Positions 33,606-41,090 of a stretch of DNA of 49,291 bases are shown here, in pieces. The notes beneath the pieces were generated by a model. That model was given only the letters and a program-made list of their open reading frames with translations, was not told where the DNA came from and did no database searches. The DNA lies in NCBI RefSeq assembly GCF_021206925.1, contig NZ_JAJPRF010000022.1:1-49291 (forward strand), written 5' to 3'. Position 1 is the first letter of the stretch; each line of letters begins with the position of its first letter. A program made the position numbers and the translations under genes. Origin of the DNA: Rhodoflexus caldus. Lineage in GTDB: Bacteria; Bacteroidota; Bacteroidia; Cytophagales; Thermoflexibacteraceae.

Positions 33606-34103
33606 TTAAGCATTGGCGCGTTTCAGTACCTGCAAGAGTTCTTCCAAATTGTGCAGCGTATCTTCTAATTTTTCCTTGCTCAACACCGAAAACAAGGCAA
33701 TATTGGCTTTTCGGCGAAAGGGTTCTATGCGTTGCAAAATCTGAATACCGCGAGGCGTGAGCCGCAAAATTTTGCGTCGGCGGTCGGTTTCGTCAAGCGT
33801 TTGTTCTACCAAGCCCTTGGAAGTCAGCAGATTGAGAATGTTGGTGATATTGGGGCGCGATACGTTCAGCGCTTCGGCAATGTCGGAAGCCAGCATTCCC
33901 GCGTTGTGCTGAAAGTGCTTGTCGGCAGAATAATGCTTGCCGATATACGGAATATTGGGGTCGCCGTAGATGTAGAGCATGATAATCCACTGTTGAGTGG
34001 TGATGCCCACCAACTCACTGATAATATCGCCGCGGCGGTTCAATGCCGCAGCAAGTTCCAGAATTGTCAGCACTAATTTTTCTTCAATGGCAGGGCTTTG
34101 CAT
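33606..34103 (-). CDS. MarR-family transcriptional regulator
   Basis: 165 residues with a winged helix-turn-helix. The recognition region is ASDIAEALNVSRPNITNILNLLTSKG (about residues 71-96; shorter core ALNVSRPNITNIL), followed by the wing with DETDRRRKILRLTPRG, the D-x-R motif of MarR proteins. N- and C-terminal helices should dimerise. An insertion of about 20 residues (DPNIPYIGKHYSADKHF) before the HTH is longer than usual. It lies between two MFS genes and probably controls them, binding the inverted repeat at 35380-35418; that link is inference. Confidence 0.9.
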   Translation of the reverse strand: MQSPAIEEKLVLTILELAAALNRRGDIISELVGITTQQWIIMLYIYGDPNIPYIGKHYSADKHFQHNAGMLASDIAEALNVSRPNITNILNLLTSKGLVEQTLDETDRRRKILRLTPRGIQILQRIEPFRRKANIALFSVLSKEKLEDTLHNLEELLQVLKRANA

Positions 34104-34121
34104 GGCTGTATGGTTGAATTG

Positions 34122-35372
34122 TTAATGAGCAGGTTGCAATTGCGGCTTTTTCATGAATTGCAAAGCAAGTACACAAATACAGGCAAAGCCGCAAAGTAAT
34201 ATCATCGTATCAAATGCGCCCAGATAGCTGCCGCTGTTTTTGCGCATAGAGCCTAATACAATAATGCCCATGCTGCCGGCAAGTGTGTCTATCATGGTAA
34301 AAATTCCCAAAATTTTTCCGTAGGAACTGCCGCTGTACAGTTCAGCCACTACAACCTGAATCATGGTGAATGCGCCGCTGAATGCAATTCCGTACACTAA
34401 TGCGTACACATACATCATCGCCGTCGGTAAGTCGGCAAGGTAGCGCAGCAATACAGTGCCTATCAGCAGGTTGATAATGGATATGAGCATGATAATCAGC
34501 TTGTTGAATCGGTCGCCTAACCAGCCGAACAGCAACTTGCCGATAATGCTGCACAGGAAAAACAGCGAGGTTACGTTCGTTACAATCTCTTTTGTCTGAT
34601 TCAAATCTTTTTCAATGAACAAGACCTGATGGTTTACTACGCCCGTAATGCAAAACCAAAGCGTAGCCGTTGCCACCAGCAGTAAGTAGAAATAAGGTGT
34701 GCGCATGGCAGCGCCTAAGGTCATCCCCGCATGGCCATGTGTACGGTGGTTGTCGGTGGTGAGGTTAGGTGTTTCTCCGTCGGGCAGCAGTCCCATATCG
34801 GCAGGGCGGTTGCGAATCAGCAATATCAGCGGCAAGAGCATCCCCGCTACGGCACAGCCCAACAAAATCCACGCGGCACTGCGCCAACCCAGCGTAGCAA
34901 TGCCCCAACCCGCAATTTTATTAAATAGAGCACCTCCAAAACTTGAACCCATCAGGAAAATGCCGACCGCCAACCCGCGGTATTTGACAAACCACTGCGT
35001 AATCAGGTACATGCTGGTAACAATGCCTGCCAGCGTAAGAGCAAAGGCATACAGCACATAAACTCCCTGAATTTGTATGAATGAAGTCGCGCTTGCAAAA
35101 CCTGCTAATGCAATCAACAAAATGATTGCACCGGATAGCATAATGATTTTGGGCGAATATTTATCTAACAAAATACCGACAAAAGCCGCAAGAATGGATA
35201 CTAAAAGATACAACAACTGTGCGGGGCGCGAAACCTGTTGATTGTCTAATTGGAACTCATCCAACAATTGCGGGGCAAAAAGCGGCATGGTATTGAGCAA
35301 AATACCATTTGTAACCATGTAAATCAGTACCAGAGCGAGCAGTACCCACCAGCCGTAGAAGATGTTTTTCAT
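34122..35372 (-). CDS. MFS transporter, OFA (oxalate:formate antiporter)-like
   Basis: 416 residues with 12 predicted helices. The start YGWWVLLALVLIYMVTNGI and the loop ITQWFVKYRGLAVGIFLMGSSFGG, given here in part as TQWFVKYRGLAVGIF, fit the OFA/monocarboxylate branch of MFS. FGWLGDRFNKLIIMLI marks the second-half signature loop. It probably moves small carboxylates, but the residues that define oxalate specificity cannot be judged here. It is first in the MFS-MarR-MFS set, 18 bp before the MarR gene. Confidence 0.85.
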   Translation of the reverse strand: MKNIFYGWWVLLALVLIYMVTNGILLNTMPLFAPQLLDEFQLDNQQVSRPAQLLYLLVSILAAFVGILLDKYSPKIIMLSGAIILLIALAGFASATSFIQIQGVYVLYAFALTLAGIVTSMYLITQWFVKYRGLAVGIFLMGSSFGGALFNKIAGWGIATLGWRSAAWILLGCAVAGMLLPLILLIRNRPADMGLLPDGETPNLTTDNHRTHGHAGMTLGAAMRTPYFYLLLVATATLWFCITGVVNHQVLFIEKDLNQTKEIVTNVTSLFFLCSIIGKLLFGWLGDRFNKLIIMLISIINLLIGTVLLRYLADLPTAMMYVYALVYGIAFSGAFTMIQVVVAELYSGSSYGKILGIFTMIDTLAGSMGIIVLGSMRKNSGSYLGAFDTMILLCGFACICVLALQFMKKPQLQPAH

Positions 35373-35379
35373 TTTCGGA

Positions 35380-35418
35380 TTTGCTAAACCAACAAATTAG
35401 TTAATTAGGTTAAGCAAA
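35380..35418. promoter_or_regulatory. Operator-like inverted repeat before the MFS-MarR-MFS set
   Basis: TTTGCTAAACC (35380-35390) and GGTTAAGCAAA (35408-35418) match at 10 of 11 positions, 17 bp apart, just upstream of the MFS ATG at 35372. On the minus strand TTTTG then TAATTTG inside the region resemble promoter elements, so a bound MarR dimer would block transcription. Confidence 0.45.
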
Positions 35419-35533
35419 ATACACTTTCTTTTTGGAATGCGCAAAGGGGGCTGTCGGCTTGCAAATTTATACCGGCCGATAACCAACGGCATCGGTTCAT
35501 CATTTGATTTGTTTTTATGAAGCCTTGACGCGT

Positions 35534-35552
35534 GCGGTATTTTGAATACCGC
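35534..35552. promoter_or_regulatory. Perfect 8-bp stem inverted repeat upstream of a membrane-protein gene
   Basis: GCGGTATT-TTG-AATACCGC, 48 bp upstream of the ATG at 35601. It could be an operator or a leader hairpin. There is no adjacent T run that would make it a terminator. Confidence 0.4.
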
Positions 35553-35600
35553 TAAAATCAATGTTTTTTAGCTGCCAACATATTTAAAGCAATTTTTAAC

Positions 35601-36014
35601 ATGGAACAGCAGCAAAAAACCTTTGAGGAAATCATGCGCGAAGAATTTGCGCAACAGGACAGAGCCAATAAGCGCCCGACCATCATCACAGTCATGTGTG
35701 TATTAAGGTTTACAGGCCTTATCTTGGTGCTGATATACGCGTTATGGCTCATGCAAGACCCGCTCATAGGCCAATTTGCAGGTCAATTCACGAGTAATTG
35801 GTACGCATATTTCATGATAGTTATGGCTGTGGCAAATGGTATAGCCCTCATGGGAATCTGGCAGATGAAGAAATGGGGCGCTTACAGTTACATTGCGCTT
35901 TTAACATTTCAACTGTTTTTTGCTTTGATTATCGGAAGATTGTCGGCTGTTGCCGGTATTGCCGATTTTATATGCGTTTTTATAACATTTTTCCATCTTG
36001 ATAAGATGAGATAG
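35601..36014 (+). CDS. Small four-helix membrane protein, unknown function
   Basis: 137 residues. The first 28 are polar and charged (MEQQQKTFEEIMREEFAQQD), then about four hydrophobic segments (VMCVLRFTGLILVLIYALWL, AYFMIVMAVANGIALMGI, YSYIALLTFQLFFALIIG, VAGIADFICVFITFF). It ends with a short basic tail HLDKMR. No family was recognised. It is a single gene; its stop is 6 bp from the stop of the convergent amine oxidase gene, so the two transcripts must overlap. Confidence 0.65.
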   Translation: MEQQQKTFEEIMREEFAQQDRANKRPTIITVMCVLRFTGLILVLIYALWLMQDPLIGQFAGQFTSNWYAYFMIVMAVANGIALMGIWQMKKWGAYSYIALLTFQLFFALIIGRLSAVAGIADFICVFITFFHLDKMR

Positions 36015-36020
36015 TTTGCG

Positions 36021-37370
36021 TCACACCTGCATCAGCTCCTCTGCCGCCCGATAGCCGCTTTGGATGGCTCCGTCCAAGTAGCCGTTCCATCGGTCGGCGG
36101 TTTCAGTGCCTGCAAAGTGAATATTACCGAAGGGCGTGCGCAGGTGCGGCCCGAAATGCGTCAGTGTATTGGGTGCCATCAGCCCGACGTAGCAACCGCG
36201 TGTCCATTCTTCCTCCGTCCAGCATTTGTCGGTGTAAAAAAGCGGGAATGCTGCTTCTTTGCCGAAAAATCGCACGAGCGTTTCCAAGACCATTTGCTTG
36301 CGCATGTCAGGCGGCAGGCTGATGAAGTTCCGCGCATCGTTGCCTTCTACGAACACCAGCATTTTGCCGTAGTCGTTGTCGCCCTGCCCAACGTCAAAAG
36401 TTACCTTAACGGGAAACTCATCGCTGATGACTTGTCCGCTCAGCCCGTGTTTGCGCCAAAAAGGCACGGGATACACGGCAAAGCATTTCATTGCTGCGCC
36501 CATGGGCATCCGCTGGCAGAGTTGCGCTTTCTGTTGCGGCAGCGGCGGCTCAAATCGGATGCGTTCCAGCAGCGCAGGCGGTACGGTCAGGATACACTTC
36601 CGCGCCCGAATGATGCCTTGGGCAGTATGTGCCGTAACACCTGTGGCATCTTGCACAATCTTTTGCACGGGACTTTGCAGCACGATGCGGTCGGCAAAGG
36701 GGGCAGCTACTTTTTTCAGCAGCCCCTGCGTGCCTTCTTTTAGGATGGTCTGCTGTGCACCGTTGGTAATGCTGATGAGCGTTTCCAGATTGTCGCCTGA
36801 GCGCAGGTAGAACAGTGCAAACAGCAGCGAAATTTCCGACGATTCGGCAGCAAAAACCGTCTGTATGCCGATTTCCAGCATGTGCCGCGCTGCTTCCGTG
36901 CGCGTGTGTTGCCGAATCCACGTGCGCAGCGTCATTTCATCGTAGCGTTCTGCTTTGGGGTGTTGCCAAGGTTGCAGGGTATCTATTGTGGCAGCTAATT
37001 TTTCCAATTGGTTAATCGCGTTTCCCAAATCCAGCAGGCTCAAAATACCGATTTTCGGGATGGTTCCCGTGTAATGGGAAATTTTACCCTTGTAGCTCAG
37101 GATGTTGCGCCCTGTGTTGTAGGTTTCGTAAGTGACGGCGTTGGTTTCGTGTACCCATTCCCACACAAGTTGCTGCGTTGGGCCGAGCCACTTCGCACCT
37201 AAGTCCAGCGTAATGTCGCCTTCAAAAGTTTCGGTAAGCGTGCGTCCGCCGATGCGGTCGCGGGCTTCTACGACCAGAAAATCGCGGTTGAGGCCATGCA
37301 GTTTTTTGGCGGCTGCAATGCCTGCAAAGCCCGCCCCGATAATGAGAATGTCTGTTTGTCGTTCGTTCAT
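36021..37370 (-). CDS. Flavin monoamine oxidase family protein
   Basis: 449 residues from the ATG at 37370 (MNERQTDILIIGAGFAG); 12 upstream codons are open but have no typical start context. The FAD-binding GxGxxG is followed by VVEARDRIGGRT, the GG motif doublet of the amine oxidase family, and LDLGAKWLGPTQ. The C-terminal FAD contact is IHFAGTETADRWNGYLDGAI. The substrate cavity residues cannot be assigned. It oxidises amines with release of hydrogen peroxide if typical. Cytoplasmic; no signal peptide. It is divergent from arfB, with 87 bp between the two starts. Confidence 0.88.
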   Translation of the reverse strand: MNERQTDILIIGAGFAGIAAAKKLHGLNRDFLVVEARDRIGGRTLTETFEGDITLDLGAKWLGPTQQLVWEWVHETNAVTYETYNTGRNILSYKGKISHYTGTIPKIGILSLLDLGNAINQLEKLAATIDTLQPWQHPKAERYDEMTLRTWIRQHTRTEAARHMLEIGIQTVFAAESSEISLLFALFYLRSGDNLETLISITNGAQQTILKEGTQGLLKKVAAPFADRIVLQSPVQKIVQDATGVTAHTAQGIIRARKCILTVPPALLERIRFEPPLPQQKAQLCQRMPMGAAMKCFAVYPVPFWRKHGLSGQVISDEFPVKVTFDVGQGDNDYGKMLVFVEGNDARNFISLPPDMRKQMVLETLVRFFGKEAAFPLFYTDKCWTEEEWTRGCYVGLMAPNTLTHFGPHLRTPFGNIHFAGTETADRWNGYLDGAIQSGYRAAEELMQV

Positions 37371-37457
37371 GGTTGTGCTGTTGCTGTGGTGAAAAAATAC
37401 CCGCAAAAAGCCTCCGACAGAGGAATCTTATTGCGAGATACAACGTTTCTTTGCCAT

Positions 37458-37865
37458 ATGCAAACCGAAGATTTCAGCCGCGAATGGACATTCCATACTT
37501 CGCGCAGCAGCGGGCCGGGCGGGCAAAACGTCAACAAGGTAGAAACCAAAGTTGAGTTGCGTTTTTCCATCCCTACCTCTGCGTTGCTGACCGAGGCAGA
37601 AAAAGCGATGCTATTTGCCAAAGTGCCGCATTTGATTAATGCAGCGGGTGAATTGGTGCTTACTTCTCAAAAAACGCGCAGCCAACTTGCCAATAAGGAG
37701 GACGTTATCCGCAAGTTTTATGCAATACTTCGGGCAACTTTTACCATTCCCCGCAAGCGAAAAGCTACGCGCCCCTCATTGGCTGCTCAAAAGGAACGCT
37801 TGCAGGAAAAGAAACGCCACAGTGCCAAGAAGGCCAACCGTAGGCGCTTTTATTTGGAAGAATAA
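37458..37865 (+). CDS. arfB: Alternative ribosome-rescue factor ArfB (peptidyl-tRNA hydrolase)
   Basis: The ATG at 37458 gives 135 residues; the frame is open upstream but has no homology-like content and overlaps the amine oxidase gene. The catalytic GGQ loop is SSGPGGQNVNKVETKVELRF (G21-G22-Q23). The C-terminal tail is strongly basic (RKRKATRPSLAAQKERLQEK onward), the segment that enters the empty mRNA channel of stalled ribosomes. The length agrees with E. coli ArfB (140). It hydrolyses peptidyl-tRNA on non-stop ribosomes. It is convergent with the EamA gene, 16 bp apart. Confidence 0.93.
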   Translation: MQTEDFSREWTFHTSRSSGPGGQNVNKVETKVELRFSIPTSALLTEAEKAMLFAKVPHLINAAGELVLTSQKTRSQLANKEDVIRKFYAILRATFTIPRKRKATRPSLAAQKERLQEKKRHSAKKANRRRFYLEE

Positions 37866-37881
37866 ATTGGGTCAAGACCTG

Positions 37882-38796
37882 CTACTTGCTCATGCGTCGG
37901 CCAAGGGTAATCAGTACTACTCCTGTCAAAATGATGGCAGAGGCAGTCAGTGTGCGCCCGCTGAGCGATTCGTTCAGGAACAACCAGCCTAAAATAATAG
38001 CCACTACCGGATTGACATAGGCATAAGTTGAAACCAATGCAGGAGGCGCATTGCGCATCAGCCAGTTGTAAGACGAGTAGCCCAGAAAAGAGCCGATAAA
38101 AATCAGGTAGCCCATCGCCAGATAGGTTCGGAGGTTCATCCGCGAAATGGCTTCCCATGCGTCAGGTTCTGTGAAAGTGCTGATAATCAACGCAAAAATG
38201 CCGCCTGCCAGCATTTGAATGGCCGTTGATTGCAGGGGGGGCGGCATGGTCAGGTGGGGAGCACGCAGCGAGCCATATGCCCACGAAACGGAGCCCACTA
38301 ATACAAGCACGGCAGGAAACCAAACAAGGTCAGATGTGTTCAATCCTGAAAAAGGATTCAGCAGCACAGCCATTCCGAAAATGCCCAGCAGCAAGCCCGT
38401 AACTGTAAGTTTGTGCGGCTGCAACTTGCTGAATAACAGAAAGTCCAATACAACCGTCCAAATGGGTAAGGTGGCTACTAACAACGCCACAATGCCGGTC
38501 GGCATAAACTTGATGGCATAGGAGAGGGCAGTATTACCAACACCTACCAACATTACGCCAACCTGAACCGCTCCCAGCGTTTGCCGGCCGTTGGGTAGCA
38601 CAGGGTGCATACCTTTGGCAAGCCTCCAGAGAACGGCAATCAGCAATAAGATAACTCCGCCGACCAGAAAGCGAAGGGAGGATGCCAGAATAGGCGGCAG
38701 CACTTCCAGCGCATAGCGAACACCTAAAAAAGTAGAACCCCAAACCAAGTAAATTACCAACAGGTTCAAATAAACGGGCAGAGAATTTTTTTGCAC
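37882..38796 (-). CDS. EamA/DMT-family transporter
   Basis: 304 residues with ten predicted helices in two EamA repeats. LVIYLVWGSTFLGVRYALEV is the first repeat start and SYNWLMRNAPPALVSTYAYV the typical C-terminal EamA segment, followed by the basic tail RRMSK. Members export amino acids or metabolites, but specificity is unknown. It lies 37 bp downstream of a second EamA gene (38834-39718); the two are about equal in length yet diverged, so they are not a recent tandem copy. Confidence 0.88.
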   Translation of the reverse strand: MQKNSLPVYLNLLVIYLVWGSTFLGVRYALEVLPPILASSLRFLVGGVILLLIAVLWRLAKGMHPVLPNGRQTLGAVQVGVMLVGVGNTALSYAIKFMPTGIVALLVATLPIWTVVLDFLLFSKLQPHKLTVTGLLLGIFGMAVLLNPFSGLNTSDLVWFPAVLVLVGSVSWAYGSLRAPHLTMPPPLQSTAIQMLAGGIFALIISTFTEPDAWEAISRMNLRTYLAMGYLIFIGSFLGYSSYNWLMRNAPPALVSTYAYVNPVVAIILGWLFLNESLSGRTLTASAIILTGVVLITLGRRMSK

Positions 38797-38833
38797 GGTT
38801 TATATGTGAAAAATTAAACGATACAGCTTCTAT

Positions 38834-39718
38834 TTATGTGCGATTGGCCACATAAACGCCTCCTACAATCAGTCCCATACCTGCCAGATGTAAAAGGCCG
38901 AACGCTTCGCTGTCGGCAATGCCCCAGAGCATAGCAAAAACGGGAATCAGATAGGTTACGGAACTTGCAAAAACGGGAGAGGTCATTTTTACCAGTTTGT
39001 TGAAAAAAACCAGCCCCAGCGCTGTGCCGAAAATACCCAAGATACCGATGTACCCCAAAGCAGCCCACGCTTGTTCACCTTGTGCAAGTTTGGCGGGCAA
39101 ATCGCCTGTTACCGACAGATAGGCGAGGGCGAGCGGCCCTACCATACCCATTGCAGTAGCGGAAATAGCCAAAGAAGGCAGTTGGCGCAAATATTTACCA
39201 ATCACATTGACACTGATGCCATAACAAAGTGTTGCCGCTACAATCAGCAGTGCGTAAGGGTTAAATCCGCCGACTTCGCCGCCCGACTGAATCAGGCTAA
39301 GCCCGATAGACCCTGCAAAGCCCATTGCGATGCCGAGCAACTGCCACTTTTTCAGTCGGAAAGAAAAAAACAGTACCCCGATAAGCAGCGTAAAAATGGG
39401 CGTGAGTGCATTTAGAATACCTGCTACCGAACTCGGCAAGTATTGCTGTGCCGTAGCAAAAAGAAAAGCGGGCAGCAGATTGCCGCAAAAACCCGTGATA
39501 AAAATGTAGGGCAGGCTCTTGGCAGGAATCAGCCGCAGGTTGTTGATTGCAATGGGCAGCAGTAGCACAAAAGCTATAACAATGCGGAGCGCGCCCACTT
39601 CACCCGCAGCAAATACCGTCAGTCCGCGTTTCATCAGGATGAACGAACTGCCCCATACAAAAGCCAGCGCCAGCAGTATCAGCCATGCCAGCCTTTTGTC
39701 AGTTTGCGGAACACTCAT
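38834..39718 (-). CDS. EamA/DMT-family transporter
   Basis: 294 residues, ten predicted helices. It starts AWLILLALAFVWGSSFILMK, with the WGSSF motif of the first EamA repeat; the second repeat has GILGIFGTALGLVFFNKLVK and VTYLIPVFAMLWGI. Its ATG overlaps the aroA stop by 4 bp (ATGA), so it is translationally coupled to the shikimate gene. That may mean export of an aromatic amino acid or a related metabolite, though this is only suggested by position. Confidence 0.88.
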   Translation of the reverse strand: MSVPQTDKRLAWLILLALAFVWGSSFILMKRGLTVFAAGEVGALRIVIAFVLLLPIAINNLRLIPAKSLPYIFITGFCGNLLPAFLFATAQQYLPSSVAGILNALTPIFTLLIGVLFFSFRLKKWQLLGIAMGFAGSIGLSLIQSGGEVGGFNPYALLIVAATLCYGISVNVIGKYLRQLPSLAISATAMGMVGPLALAYLSVTGDLPAKLAQGEQAWAALGYIGILGIFGTALGLVFFNKLVKMTSPVFASSVTYLIPVFAMLWGIADSEAFGLLHLAGMGLIVGGVYVANRT

Positions 39719-40986
39719 GCAGTGGTCGGATTTTCAATGGGGTGAACGGTAAAACCTGCTGCTGCCAAGTGTTCCCAGAATCGGGGATAAGATTTTTCCA
39801 CTACTTCGGGGCGTTCTATTTGCAGCGGATGCAACAACGCAAGCGGTGCAAATGCCATTGCCATGCGGTGGTCTTTGTAGGTACGTACCATCTCCTCCGA
39901 TGCCCGAAGCGGTGTAACTTCGTTGCCGTGCACGTAGAGTGTATGCCCATCCACTTCATGCGTGGCGATGCCGAAGCGGGCAAGTTCTGTTTGCAGGGCG
40001 GTCAAGCGGTCGGTCTCTTTGATGCGCAGACTTTCCAAACCGCTGAGTTTCATGCGGATACCTTTGGCTGCGCCAATAACGGCGATGGTTTGTGCCAAGT
40101 CGGGGCAGTCGCTGAAATCCCACTCAAAACTTTCCACATGAGAGGTTTTCGTCAGTTGCAGGCCATCATCGGTGAAGTCCGATTTTACGCCGAGTTGCTC
40201 CATAATATCAATAATAACGCGGTCGCCTTGCAGCGAGTCGGTCTTTAGCCCCAGCAGTCGGATATCGGCTTTGTGTGCCAGCGCCGCTATGCTGAACCAG
40301 TAACTGGAAGCCGACCAGTCCGATTCAACAGTGTAAGCAGCGGCATGATAGGATTGTTCGGGTACATGGATGCTGTCGCCTTCCCAAGTTGCCTGTGCGC
40401 CAAAGCGTTGCATCAGTTGCAGCGTCATTTCAATGTAGGGGCGCGAGCCGATTTTACCCGTGAGTTGCAGCGTAAGCCCCCCGGGAATCACAGGGGCAAC
40501 CATCAGCAAGGCAGAAATATATTGACTACTTACATCGCCCCGAATGGTAATATGATTTTGACGTGGCGAAAATCCGTTGATGCGGATAGGAGGGAAGCCC
40601 TCATTTTTTTCATAGGAGATATCCGCACCGATTTGCCGCAGTGCATCTACCAAAATGCCAATGGGGCGTTCCTGCATACGCGCGGTGCCCGTGAGTATGC
40701 TTTTGCGACGGGTTGCCGCACAAAAGGCCGTCAGAAAGCGCATGGTAGTTCCGGCATCCAGCACATCCAGCACCTCATCCGAAGACGCAAGCAAGCGTTG
40801 CATGGTTTGAGTATCGCGGGCTTCGGAAAGGTTTTCCAATCGGCAGTATTCTTGGCACAAAGCAGCGATAATCAATGCGCGATTGCTTTCACTCTTGGAA
40901 GAAGGCAGTGGAACAACAGATTGTATAATGCCTGTGGGGTGTTGCAAAGCAATGGCAAAAGCATTACGGTTGGCAGATAATTCCAT
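39715..40986 (-). CDS. aroA: 3-phosphoshikimate 1-carboxyvinyltransferase (EPSP synthase)
   Basis: 423 residues from the ATG at 40986. LPSSKSESNRALIIAAL carries the phosphoshikimate-binding Lys/Ser, DAGTTMRFLTA the PEP-site loop, and RGDVSSQYISALLM, SDWSASSYW and LRIKETDRLTAL the later contacts. The last domain has TYKDHRMAMAFAPLAL. Residues fit the Bacteroidota type of enzyme. It makes EPSP in the chorismate pathway. A TATCTTTG promoter box lies at 41014-41007 on the minus strand, so the alternative GTG at 41007 is unlikely. It overlaps the EamA gene by 4 bp. Confidence 0.95.
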   Translation of the reverse strand: MELSANRNAFAIALQHPTGIIQSVVPLPSSKSESNRALIIAALCQEYCRLENLSEARDTQTMQRLLASSDEVLDVLDAGTTMRFLTAFCAATRRKSILTGTARMQERPIGILVDALRQIGADISYEKNEGFPPIRINGFSPRQNHITIRGDVSSQYISALLMVAPVIPGGLTLQLTGKIGSRPYIEMTLQLMQRFGAQATWEGDSIHVPEQSYHAAAYTVESDWSASSYWFSIAALAHKADIRLLGLKTDSLQGDRVIIDIMEQLGVKSDFTDDGLQLTKTSHVESFEWDFSDCPDLAQTIAVIGAAKGIRMKLSGLESLRIKETDRLTALQTELARFGIATHEVDGHTLYVHGNEVTPLRASEEMVRTYKDHRMAMAFAPLALLHPLQIERPEVVEKSYPRFWEHLAAAGFTVHPIENPTTA

Positions 40987-41090
40987 GTACAACAATTGAT
41001 ACTGCACAAAGATATGTTCTTTTTTAATCTGCCGGTGCTTGTGAAACTCTACCCGTTTGGTGTAAATTGTGGCTCAATCGGAATGATGTA

